From assembly GCA_963793025.1 (NCBI GenBank), contig CAWBYL010000001.1, positions 519,391-583,390 on the forward strand: 64,000 nt of DNA, given 5' to 3'. The position numbers and the translations under genes were made by a program. The stretch comes from CAWBYL01 sp963793025 (GTDB taxonomy: Bacteria > Actinomycetota > Acidimicrobiia > Acidimicrobiales > Acidimicrobilacustridaceae). Every line of letters starts with the position of its first letter. Within the stretch, counting starts at the first letter, position 1. Positions 16,965-24,913 of the stretch are shown one piece after another. The notes under the pieces are model-generated. The model did not search any database, was not told the origin of the DNA, and was given only the letters and a program-made list of their open reading frames with translations.

Positions 16965-17957
16965 TCAGCGGTAGTCCTCGAAGTCTCCGGTGGCGACCCC
17001 GTTGCGCTCGTCGGCCATGTGGCGCCACACCTGGGGCTGCGAGCCGTCGACGTCGGTCACGGCGTAGTGGGTGGCCAGCTCCCCGGCGTCGACCGACCGC
17101 TGGTTCCACCGCCCCCGATCAGGATCGGCGGCCATGGCCGCGATGCCCCGGCCCACGAAGCGGGGTGTCTCGGACAGGACGAACCCGGGCGGGGCCGAGG
17201 GGCCGCCCGGGCGGTCGGGATCGACGGCGTCGCGCCACGTCTCCTCGGTGACACCGAAGGTCTCCAACATGATCTCGGACCGCATCCACCCCGGCGACAC
17301 CGCCACCGCGGTCGCCCCGTGGGGGGCCAGCTCGTGGCCCTGGGAGAAGGCCAGGCGGTTCACCGCCGACTTGGCCAGGTCGTAGAAGACCGAGATCCGG
17401 TACTCGGTCGCGTTGTGATCCACCGTGCCGTCGGTGACCTCGATGAGCAGCCCACCTTCCTCGGCGACGAGTAGCGGGAGGAGGTGGTGTGACGTGATCA
17501 GGTGCGTGTCGACAGCCAGGTGGACGAGGTGGAGCCCGTCGGCCAGGTCCAGCTCCCAGATGGGGGTGTTCCACTGCGGCGGTCCGCCCTTGAGCACCTC
17601 GCCGCCCCAGATGTCGTTGACCAGGACGTCGATGTGACCGTAGGTCTCGGACAGTCGACCGGCGAGGGCGGCAACCTGGTCGGGATCGAGGTGGTCGACG
17701 ACCTCGGCGACACCGATGCCACCGAGACCGGTCACGAGCTCGGCGGTCTCCTCGATCGTCTCGGGGCGGTCGTACTCGGAACGCCCGGCCGGGCCACGGG
17801 AGCTGCGACCAGTGCACACGACAGTGGCCCCGGCTTCACCGAGGGCGGTGGCGATACCCCTCCCGGCGCCTCGGGTGGCCCCGGCGACGACGGCCACCTT
17901 CCCGTGCAGAGGTGCGGGCCCGACGTGGTCCGGTGCGGTGGTGGTCATGGTGCCCAT
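16965..17957 (-). CDS. Short-chain dehydrogenase/reductase
   Basis: 330 residues from ATG 17957, with GGGAGGA nine bases upstream. Classical SDR features: cofactor loop AGATRGAGRGIA, VDVLVND region and the Tyr-x-x-x-Lys pair in VFYDLAKSAVN. The arginines after the cofactor loop (CTGRSSRG) suggest NADP(H). A C-terminal extension of about 70 residues ends ATGDFEDYR. Substrate unknown. It lies 57 bases downstream of DoxX on the same strand, with an 8-bp palindrome in the gap. Confidence 0.9.
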   Translation of the reverse strand: MGTMTTTAPDHVGPAPLHGKVAVVAGATRGAGRGIATALGEAGATVVCTGRSSRGPAGRSEYDRPETIEETAELVTGLGGIGVAEVVDHLDPDQVAALAGRLSETYGHIDVLVNDIWGGEVLKGGPPQWNTPIWELDLADGLHLVHLAVDTHLITSHHLLPLLVAEEGGLLIEVTDGTVDHNATEYRISVFYDLAKSAVNRLAFSQGHELAPHGATAVAVSPGWMRSEIMLETFGVTEETWRDAVDPDRPGGPSAPPGFVLSETPRFVGRGIAAMAADPDRGRWNQRSVDAGELATHYAVTDVDGSQPQVWRHMADERNGVATGDFEDYR

Positions 17958-17970
17958 CGTCCAGGGTCCT

Positions 17971-17991
17971 CCCTGACATCTCGTGTCAGGG
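17971..17991. promoter_or_regulatory. 8-bp palindrome next to the SDR ribosome-binding site
   Basis: CCCTGACA and TGTCAGGG flank TCTCG. On the minus strand the right half runs into the GGGAGGA of the SDR gene. The TGACA-N5-TGTCA spacing would suit a TetR-type dimer; a small hairpin shielding the ribosome site or ending the DoxX message is also possible. Confidence 0.45.
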
Positions 17992-18014
17992 TTGGACGCA
18001 GTCGGTTCGGCCGG

Positions 18015-18557
18015 TCAGGCCGCCTTCTTCTCGGGCCGCCAGAACACGGCGAGGAGCAGCGCGGCTCCGCCCAGCCCGACGATGACCGTGATGGTGAAGC
18101 TGGAGATGCCCGACACCCAGTCGAAGTCGAGGGCGTGATCGAGGGACCACTCACCGGGACCGGTGGCCCCCAGGGCCAGGCCGCTCATGATCAACGAGCC
18201 CACGTACTCCCAACCCTCACCGGGGCGGAAGATGAAGAACCCGTTGCCGATGTGGTTGGTGATGAGGGCCACGGCCATCGTGCCGACGACGCCGGCGGCG
18301 GCCAGCGGGGTGAGCAGCCCCAGGATGAGCAGGGCGCCGGCCCCGACCTCGGTGATGCTGGCCAGCCAGGCGTGCAGGATGCCGGGCTTCATGCCCAGCG
18401 AGGCGAACCAACCGGCCGTGCCCTCGATCTTCCCGCCCCGGAAGATGTGGTTGATGCCGTGGGCCAGCATGATCACACCCACCGCCACCCGGAGGATCAT
18501 CAGACCCAGGTTCAGACCGTCCAGGTCGTAGATGGCTTTGGTCGCGGCGACGAGCAC
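18015..18557 (-). CDS. DoxX family membrane protein
   Basis: About 180 residues from GTG 18557, five bases after GGGGGA (an upstream GTG at 18593 is the alternative). Four membrane segments and the family stretches LRVAVGVIMLAHGINHIF and LASITEVGAGALLILGLLTPLA identify DoxX/DoxD-like proteins. Their biochemical role is poorly known; some take part in redox stress complexes. It precedes the SDR gene on the same strand and may share its message. Confidence 0.88.
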   Translation of the reverse strand: MLVAATKAIYDLDGLNLGLMILRVAVGVIMLAHGINHIFRGGKIEGTAGWFASLGMKPGILHAWLASITEVGAGALLILGLLTPLAAAGVVGTMAVALITNHIGNGFFIFRPGEGWEYVGSLIMSGLALGATGPGEWSLDHALDFDWVSGISSFTITVIVGLGGAALLLAVFWRPEKKAA

Positions 18558-18654
18558 AGCGCTCCCCCTTCGTTGGTAAGGACCGTTCAACACTAGGAGG
18601 TCCGCCCGGCAGGCCGGGCCATCGTGTCAGCGGTGCGGTGCGGGTCGGCGCCGC

Positions 18655-21600
18655 TCAGCGGAAGTCGCGTGACATCGGGCGGTGCCCGAGGGGGAGGGGC
18701 TCGAGCTTGTCGGCCACGACGTTGGTGACGTCTTCGACCCGTTCGAGGCGGCCGCGCACCAACAGTGCCGCCGAAGTGCGGGCGACCCGGCGGTAGCGCT
18801 GCCACAGGCCCTTGGAGCAGATGACGTTGATGAGGCCGGTCTCGTCCTCCAGGTTGATGAAGGTGACTCCCGCCGCGGTGGCCGGGCGCTGGCGGTGGGT
18901 GACCACTCCCCCGACGAGCACCCGCCCTCCCGGTTCGGCGGTGGCCAGACCTCGGGCGGTGAGCACCCCGAGAGAGTCGAGGTGGGCCCGCACAAAGCGG
19001 GTGGGGTGGCCGTCGGGGGCGACACCGGTGGCCCACAGGTCGGCTCCGGCGGTCTCGCGGTCGGAGAGGCCGGGCAGCTGCGGTGCCTCGACCCCGGTGA
19101 CCATTCCGGCCAGCTTGTCGGCCCCGCCCTGGGCCACCGCCCCGGCCGCCCACAGGGCCCGACGACGGTCGAGCGGTCGGCCGCTGGCGTCGGCCATGGT
19201 GGCGAAGGCACCGGCGGTGGCGAGGGCCTCGAGGGTGGCCCGCTCGACCTTGACCCGCCGGGCCAGGTCCTCCATCGAGGCGTAGGGACCGTGGGCGGTG
19301 CGCTCGGCCACGATGGCGTCGGCCAGATCGTCGCCCAGGGTGCGCACCGAGGCCAGCCCCAACCGCAGAGCCGGCTGGGCGATCTCGGCCCCGTCCACCG
19401 GGTACCCCCCACCCACTCTCGGTGGCTCACTTGGCGCCCCTCCGGGGGCGCCAAGTGAGCCACCGATGGCGGTCGGCGGCTTTGCTGGCTCGTTCGGGGC
19501 CCCTCCGGGGTCGCCGAACGAGCCACCGACGGGTGGGGAGAGGACAGGGACGCCTTCGACCCACTCGAGGCTGGCGCCGGCGGCAGAGGCGTTGATGTCG
19601 GGGGTGCGCACCACCACCCCGTGGCGGCGGGCGTCGGCCACCAGGGAGTGAGGCGAGTAGAAGCCCATCGGCTGGGCGTCGAGGAGCCCTGCGCAGAACG
19701 CCGCCGGGAAGTACCGCTTGAGGTACGAGCTGGCATAGACGAGGTAGGCGAACGACACCGAGTGGCTCTCGGGGAAGCCGAAGTTGGCGAAGGCGGCCAG
19801 CTTGTCGTAGATCCGGTCGGCCACCTCCCCGGCGATCCCCCGCTCGGCCATTCCCTCGTAGAGGCGGTGACGGAGCCGTTCCATGCGTTCCCGGCTGCGT
19901 TTGGACCCCATGGCCTGACGGAGCTGGTCGGCCTCGCCAGGGGTGAACCCGGCGACGTCGATGGCCATCTGCATCAGCTGTTCCTGGAACAGGGGCACGC
20001 CGAGGGTCTTGGCCAACGACGACTCGAGCAGGGGGTGCAGATAGGTGACCGGCTCCTTGCCGTTGCGGCGCCGGATGTAGGGGTGCACCGAACCACCCTG
20101 GATGGGACCGGGACGGATCAGGGCGACCTCCACGACCAGGTCGTAGAAGACCCGGGGCCGCAGGCGGGGCAGCGTGGCCATCTGGGCCCGGCTCTCCACC
20201 TGGAACACACCGATGGAGTCGGCGGCGCACAACATGTCGTAGACGGCGTCGTCCTGGGGGATGTCGGCCAGGTCGATCGACAGGCCGTGGGCGGCCGCCA
20301 CGAAGTCGACGGCGCCGTGCAGGGCGGTGAGCATCCCGAGGCCGAGCAGATCGAACTTCACCAGCCCGGCGGCGGCGCAGTCGTCCTTGTCCCACTGGAG
20401 CACGGTTCGGTCCTGCATCCGGGCCCACTCCACCGGGCACACCTCGATGACGGGTCGGTCGCACAAGACCATCCCACCGGAGTGGATACCGAGGTGGCGG
20501 GGGGCGTGCTCGACCTGGGCCGCCAGGGCGAGCACCGAGTCGGGGATCTGCTCCCCCGCCGGTCCCGCCTGGTCATCGGCGCGCTGCTCGGTGGCGGTGG
20601 TGGCCACCGGGCTCCAACCGTCGACCTGCTTGCCCCAGGCGTCGGCCTGGCCCTGGGCGTAGCCGAGGGCCTTGGCCATGTCCCGCACCGCCGAGCGGGC
20701 CCGGTAGGTGATGACGTTGGCGACCTGGGCCGCGTAGTGGCGGCCGTAGCGCTCGTAGACGTACTGGATGACCTCCTCGCGGCGGCCCGACTCGATGTCG
20801 ATGTCGATGTCCGGGGGGCCGTCGCGCTCGGGGGAGAGGAACCGCTCGAAGAGCAGTCCCAGCTGCACGGCGTCGGCCTTGGTGATGCCGAGGGCGAAGC
20901 ACACCGCCGAGTTGGCCGCCGACCCCCGCCCCTGGCAGTAGATGTCCTCCTTGCGACAGAACTCGACGATGTCCCAGACGATGAGGAAGTAGCCGGGGAA
21001 GTTGAGCTGGGCGATCACCTCGAGCTCGTGGTCGATCTGGATCCAGGCCTTGGCTGAACGGGGCGAGGACCGACGGCCGTAGCGGCGTTCGGCGCCCTCC
21101 TCGGCGAGGAGACGGAGGAAACCCATCTCGTCGAGGCCATCGGGGCACGGGTAGGGCGGCAACTCGGGGGCGACGAGGGCCAGGTCGAAGGCGCAGGCCC
21201 GACCCAGCTCGGCCGCCCGCTCGACCACGCCGGGGTAGCGGGCGAAGCGTCGGGCCTGCTCGGCCCCCGACCGCAGGTGGGCGCCGGCGGCGGCGGGGAG
21301 CCAGCCGTCGAGCTCGTCGAGGCTGCGGCGGGAGCGCACCGCGGCCAGGGCGGTGGCCAACGGCCGTTGGGCGGGCGCGGCGTAATGGGCGTTGGTGGTG
21401 GCCAGCGGGTCGATGCCGGCCCGGAGGGCGACCTGGGCGAGGGCGTCGTTGCGGGCCGAGTCGAGCGGGTGGCCGTGGTCCCACAGCTCGACGGCGACGT
21501 GATCGCGCCCGAAGACGTCGGTCAGGCGGCTGAGCTCGGTGGTGGCGGCGGCGGGACCGGCGGCCTCGAGGGCGGCCGGCACCGCCCCTTTGCGACAACC

Positions 21601-22218
21601 GGTGAGCACCAACCAGTGCCCCTGGTCGGCCGCAGGGGCGGCCGTGCCCCCGATGGCGGCCAGTTCGTGCAGGACGCTCCGGGGCGCCCCCTTCTCCCCT
21701 CGCAGCTGGGCTTCGCTCAGGGCCCGGGCCAACAGGGCGTAGCCGCGCGGATCGCGGGCGATGATGACGAGGTGGGACTCGTCGGTGCCCGCTCCCGGGT
21801 CGGGCTCCCCCACCGGGACGGCGGTGCGACCCAGCGTGACCTCTGATCCGAAGATGGTGGGCAGGCCGATCTCCCGAGCTGCTTCGGAGAAGCGGACCAC
21901 CCCGTAGAAGCCGTCGTGGTCCGTGACGGCCAGCGCCTCGAGACCCAGGCGGGCGGCCTCCTCGACCAGCACCTCGGGTGAGCAGGCACCGTCGAGGAAG
22001 CTGAAGTTGGAGTGGCAGTGCAGCTCGGCGTAGGGCACCGAGCCCTTGCGCCGCACGAGGGCCGGGGCCTCATAGGGCGTGCGCTTGCGGGACCAGGCCG
22101 GGCTGTCGCCGCCGTCACCGGGGTACGGGAAGGGATCGCCCCGGCCCGGGTTGGGCGTGCGGTCGGTGAGGGCCCGGTTCAGCTCCGGCCACGTCACCGG
22201 TGGGTTCATCCAGCCCAT
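18655..22218 (-). CDS. dnaE2: Error-prone DNA polymerase III alpha subunit DnaE2
   Basis: About 1187 residues from ATG 22218. Domains in order: PHP domain (AELHCHSNFSFLDGA, AVTDHDGFYG), C-family polymerase palm with DIDIDIE acids and YCQGRGSAANS, helix-hairpin-helix region, then OB fold ending LPLGHRPMSRDFR, the usual DnaE2 tail. It performs translesion synthesis with ImuA/ImuB after DNA damage. Two SOS-like boxes lie upstream. Odd: between the polymerase core and the C-terminal helix-hairpin-helix region, two copies of GGS-x-G-x-PGGAP-x-EP are coded by palindromic DNA elements and look like in-frame insertions. Confidence 0.96.
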   Translation of the reverse strand: MGWMNPPVTWPELNRALTDRTPNPGRGDPFPYPGDGGDSPAWSRKRTPYEAPALVRRKGSVPYAELHCHSNFSFLDGACSPEVLVEEAARLGLEALAVTDHDGFYGVVRFSEAAREIGLPTIFGSEVTLGRTAVPVGEPDPGAGTDESHLVIIARDPRGYALLARALSEAQLRGEKGAPRSVLHELAAIGGTAAPAADQGHWLVLTGCRKGAVPAALEAAGPAAATTELSRLTDVFGRDHVAVELWDHGHPLDSARNDALAQVALRAGIDPLATTNAHYAAPAQRPLATALAAVRSRRSLDELDGWLPAAAGAHLRSGAEQARRFARYPGVVERAAELGRACAFDLALVAPELPPYPCPDGLDEMGFLRLLAEEGAERRYGRRSSPRSAKAWIQIDHELEVIAQLNFPGYFLIVWDIVEFCRKEDIYCQGRGSAANSAVCFALGITKADAVQLGLLFERFLSPERDGPPDIDIDIESGRREEVIQYVYERYGRHYAAQVANVITYRARSAVRDMAKALGYAQGQADAWGKQVDGWSPVATTATEQRADDQAGPAGEQIPDSVLALAAQVEHAPRHLGIHSGGMVLCDRPVIEVCPVEWARMQDRTVLQWDKDDCAAAGLVKFDLLGLGMLTALHGAVDFVAAAHGLSIDLADIPQDDAVYDMLCAADSIGVFQVESRAQMATLPRLRPRVFYDLVVEVALIRPGPIQGGSVHPYIRRRNGKEPVTYLHPLLESSLAKTLGVPLFQEQLMQMAIDVAGFTPGEADQLRQAMGSKRSRERMERLRHRLYEGMAERGIAGEVADRIYDKLAAFANFGFPESHSVSFAYLVYASSYLKRYFPAAFCAGLLDAQPMGFYSPHSLVADARRHGVVVRTPDINASAAGASLEWVEGVPVLSPPVGGSFGDPGGAPNEPAKPPTAIGGSLGAPGGAPSEPPRVGGGYPVDGAEIAQPALRLGLASVRTLGDDLADAIVAERTAHGPYASMEDLARRVKVERATLEALATAGAFATMADASGRPLDRRRALWAAGAVAQGGADKLAGMVTGVEAPQLPGLSDRETAGADLWATGVAPDGHPTRFVRAHLDSLGVLTARGLATAEPGGRVLVGGVVTHRQRPATAAGVTFINLEDETGLINVICSKGLWQRYRRVARTSAALLVRGRLERVEDVTNVVADKLEPLPLGHRPMSRDFR
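19419..19466. repeat. Palindromic element 1 inside dnaE2
   Basis: A perfect 22-bp inverted repeat (19419-19440 with 19445-19466) around a TCCG loop. Read on the minus strand it codes IGGSLGAPGGAPSEPP within DnaE2. No stop or frame change results. Confidence 0.95.
19486..19525. repeat. Palindromic element 2 inside dnaE2
   Basis: An 18-bp inverted repeat with two mismatches around the same TCCG loop, 19 bases from element 1. It codes GGSFGDPGGAPNEPA in DnaE2. The two elements share outline, loop and reading frame but differ in sequence, so they are related copies and not one fresh duplication. Confidence 0.93.
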
Positions 22219-22233
22219 GGCGCCCGAGTGTAC

Positions 22234-22245
22234 GAACACCCGTAC
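22234..22245 (-). promoter_or_regulatory. SOS-box-like site 1 upstream of dnaE2
   Basis: GAAC-ACCC-GTAC starts 16 bases before the dnaE2 ATG. It differs from the actinobacterial LexA core GAAC-N4-GTTC at one position. The same GTAC variant occurs in the imuA box at 35645. Confidence 0.6.
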
Positions 22246-22253
22246 ACCATCAC

Positions 22254-22265
22254 AAACAGGTGTTC
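22254..22265 (-). promoter_or_regulatory. SOS-box-like site 2 upstream of dnaE2
   Basis: AAAC-AGGT-GTTC followed by GA, with one mismatch to GAAC-N4-GTTC, lies 20 bases beyond site 1, about two helical turns. A pair of LexA sites ahead of dnaE2 would fit damage induction. Confidence 0.55.
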
Positions 22266-22383
22266 GATTCCGTGCTAGCAGCGGGATCGGGACGGATGAC
22301 CGGTTACCGACGGGGCCACGACGCTACGGTCAGCTGCCGTCGGGCGGCGCCGGACCGCCCTCGACAACAAGGCGGAGGATGAC

Positions 22384-23559
22384 ATGGCGACCGACCCGAC
22401 CGAGGCCCTCGAGGCACGCGTAGCCCAGCTCGAAGCACTGGTGGAGCAGCTGACCGCCGGATCAGGGCCACCGCCACAACCATCGGAACGGGTCGCGGTG
22501 GTACCGGCTCCCCCACCCGCCGAGGTGGCCACGCCGACCGAGCCGAGCCCCGCTCTCGTCGACCGGCGCCGGCTGCTCAGCCGAGGCGGAGCCGCTGCGG
22601 TGGGTGCCGCCCTCGGTGGCGTCGCCGCCACCATCGCCACCGCCGGACCGGCAGCGGCGGCGACTGCGAGCTTCGACACCGACACGACCACCGCAGCCTT
22701 GACAGCCACCAGTACGACGACAGCGAACATCGGAGTACCCAATGACGGAGCTGCGATCGCAGCCACTTCAACCGGTAAGAGCGTGATCCTCGCGACCATG
22801 ACGGGGCCGGGCAGGGCTGTACGCGTCTACAACTCCAACCCTGATCTGAACGGGTTCTCGACAGGGGTCGAGTCCGTGCTGGCCGGTGGCGGAATCGGGG
22901 TGCTGGGCGAGGTGGCGCGGGGCTACGGCGTGCTCGGCTACGGCGAGAACGGTGCGGTCGGGGTTGCCGCCCACAGCGACACAGGGCCGGCGCTGGCGGT
23001 GGACGCCACCACCGGCTCGCACATCAGCTTCGGAGGTCTCGACAAGATCGCCCCCCGTACCGCCAATCGAGCGTTCTTCGCTCGGGAGGTCTACGCCGAC
23101 AAGTTCAACGATCTCTGGCTGTGTGTCGCCGACGGAACCCCCGGCACCTGGGTTCGCATCGCCGGACCAGGCGGCGCCGGGATGTTCAGCGCGTTGCCGA
23201 CGCCGGTACGCCTCTACGACACGCGTTCAGGCTCAACCCATCCCGGCTCGGGCACCGGTCCGATCTCGGGCACGCGCCACGGGATCGACCTCACCGCCAA
23301 CGCCTCCGGGCTCCCCGCCGACGCCACCGCGGCCATGGTCACCATGACCGTCACCAACACCCAAGCCAACCCCGCCGCCTACGGCCAGATCTACCCCGAC
23401 GCCCTCACCACACCCCCCGCCACCTCCGTCATCAACTGGACCCAGGCCAACGACGTCATCGCCACCACAACCACCGCCGGACTCACCGCCGGAAAGGTCG
23501 CCGTCACCATCGCCCCCGGCGCCAACGTCATCCTCGACCTCATCGGCTACTGGCGATGA
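22384..23559 (+). CDS. Exported fibre-like surface protein A (Tat-like signal, VLDTR-type C-terminal domain)
   Basis: 391 residues. An N-terminal coiled coil (LEARVAQLEALVEQL) and Pro-rich linker precede a twin-arginine-like signal DRRRLLSRGGAAAVGAA...AAA at about residues 60-97. The middle is a Gly/Val repeat region (GVLGEVARGYGVLGYGENG) like those of tail fibres and surface adhesins. Then come DLWLCVADGTPGTWVRIAG, a motif common in phage fibre-type proteins, and a C-terminal beta domain from RLYDTRSGS to ILDLIGYWR. First of three tandem paralogues; 26 bases separate it from B. Likely exposed at the cell surface; function unknown. Confidence 0.85.
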   Translation: MATDPTEALEARVAQLEALVEQLTAGSGPPPQPSERVAVVPAPPPAEVATPTEPSPALVDRRRLLSRGGAAAVGAALGGVAATIATAGPAAAATASFDTDTTTAALTATSTTTANIGVPNDGAAIAATSTGKSVILATMTGPGRAVRVYNSNPDLNGFSTGVESVLAGGGIGVLGEVARGYGVLGYGENGAVGVAAHSDTGPALAVDATTGSHISFGGLDKIAPRTANRAFFAREVYADKFNDLWLCVADGTPGTWVRIAGPGGAGMFSALPTPVRLYDTRSGSTHPGSGTGPISGTRHGIDLTANASGLPADATAAMVTMTVTNTQANPAAYGQIYPDALTTPPATSVINWTQANDVIATTTTAGLTAGKVAVTIAPGANVILDLIGYWR

Positions 23560-23585
23560 CGGCCCGACTCAATGAAGGAGAGCCC

Positions 23586-24890
23586 GTGGATTCCGAGACG
23601 CTTCTCGCCGAGATGCGGACACTCACCACTCGCCTCGCGGACCTCGAACGTGAGATGCAGGCCCTGCGGCCGACGACCGAGCCCGAGACGGCACGGGCGC
23701 CATCAGCGATTCAGGACGAAGCGCACCGTCCAGCAGACGACGGTGCACCAGCGGTCGTAGACCGGCGCCGCCTGCTCAGCCGAGGCGGCGCCGCGGCAGT
23801 CGGCGCCGCGCTCGGTGGCGTTGCCGCCACCATCGCCGCCGCCGGGCCGGCCGCTGCTGCCACCGGGAGCTTCGACTCGTCGGACGCCACCCCCGCCCTC
23901 ACCGCAACCAACTCCTCGTTCGGGCCGGCGATCCAGGCCACATCGAGTGCCGGTAGTGCCATCAAGATCACCGGCACGGGCGGCGTCGCCATCGAAGCCG
24001 CCTCGACCAACTCATCCACGATCAAGGCGTCGAGCACCGGCGGACGGGTGCTGGAGATCTCCTCCACCTCGGTCGCACCGGCGGTAGCCATCACCCAACA
24101 AGAAGGCATCGCCGCAGTCGCCGTCGACGCCGCTGGCGTCAGCATCGGCATCTACAGCGAGGGCAGGGATTTCGGCATCTACGGCGAGTCTGCGGCGGCG
24201 AACGGCAACGGTACGGCCGGACGATCCATTGGTGGCTATGCCGGTGTGGCCGGCCAGGGCGAGGACGGGGCCTACGGCGCTGCCGGCTACGCGATGGACG
24301 GCGTCGGTGTCCTGGCCCTCGGCACCGACGCGCAGCTCGCGCTGCGTGAGAGGAGTGGAGGGACTGCGCCGATCATGGTCCCACCGCGCGGTCGTGACGA
24401 CGCTCACGTCGCCGGGGAGATCTACTTCGACGACGACGAGTCGCTGTGGGTGTGTGTCGCCGACGGAACGCCGGGCACGTGGGTGCGCCTGGCCGGTGCG
24501 AACACGGCGGGCGCGTTCACCGCTTTGTCCACGCCGGTGCGGGTGTACGACAACCGACCGGGTTCCGGGAAGCCCGGCGCGGGGACCGGTCCGATCTCGG
24601 GTACCCGCCACGGCATCGACCTCACCGCCAACTCCTCCGGCCTACCCACCGACGCCAGCGCCGCCATGGTCACCATGACAGTCACCAACACCCAAGCGAA
24701 CCCCGCCGCCTACGGCCAGATCTACCCCGACGCACTGGCGACCCCGCCGGCCACCTCTGTCATCAACTGGACTGCCGCCAACACCGTCATCGCCACCACG
24801 ACCACCACCGGGCTCACCAACGGCAAGGTCGCCGTCACCATCGCCCCCGGCGCCAACGTCATCCTCGACCTCATCGGCTACTGGCGATGA
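23586..24890 (+). CDS. Exported fibre-like surface protein B
   Basis: 434 residues from GTG 23586, six bases after AAGGAG; an ATG at 23556 overlapping the previous stop is the alternative. Same plan as A: coiled coil (LTTRLADLEREMQAL), signal VDRRRLLSRGGAAAVGAA, Gly/Ser/Ala repeat middle (FGIYGESAAANGNG, GVAGQGEDGAYGAAGY), SLWVCVADGTPGTWVRLAG, then a VYDNRPGS...LDLIGYWR domain. The signal and C-terminal domain are nearly identical to A, while the middle differs. The last 66 bases are identical to those of A and C. Confidence 0.85.
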   Translation: MDSETLLAEMRTLTTRLADLEREMQALRPTTEPETARAPSAIQDEAHRPADDGAPAVVDRRRLLSRGGAAAVGAALGGVAATIAAAGPAAAATGSFDSSDATPALTATNSSFGPAIQATSSAGSAIKITGTGGVAIEAASTNSSTIKASSTGGRVLEISSTSVAPAVAITQQEGIAAVAVDAAGVSIGIYSEGRDFGIYGESAAANGNGTAGRSIGGYAGVAGQGEDGAYGAAGYAMDGVGVLALGTDAQLALRERSGGTAPIMVPPRGRDDAHVAGEIYFDDDESLWVCVADGTPGTWVRLAGANTAGAFTALSTPVRVYDNRPGSGKPGAGTGPISGTRHGIDLTANSSGLPTDASAAMVTMTVTNTQANPAAYGQIYPDALATPPATSVINWTAANTVIATTTTTGLTNGKVAVTIAPGANVILDLIGYWR

Positions 24891-24913
24891 CCACACCCGC
24901 CGAAGGAGACCCC

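Noticed and set aside
16684..17109. Frame coding a Gly-Ile repeat over the CGATCC array
   Set aside because: The Gly-Ile run is only the translation of the hexamer repeat, and the frame overlaps two real genes.
19621..21057. Plus-strand frame of 478 codons inside dnaE2
   Set aside because: Antisense shadow of a well-supported polymerase gene; His/Gly/Val-rich composition is typical of such shadows.
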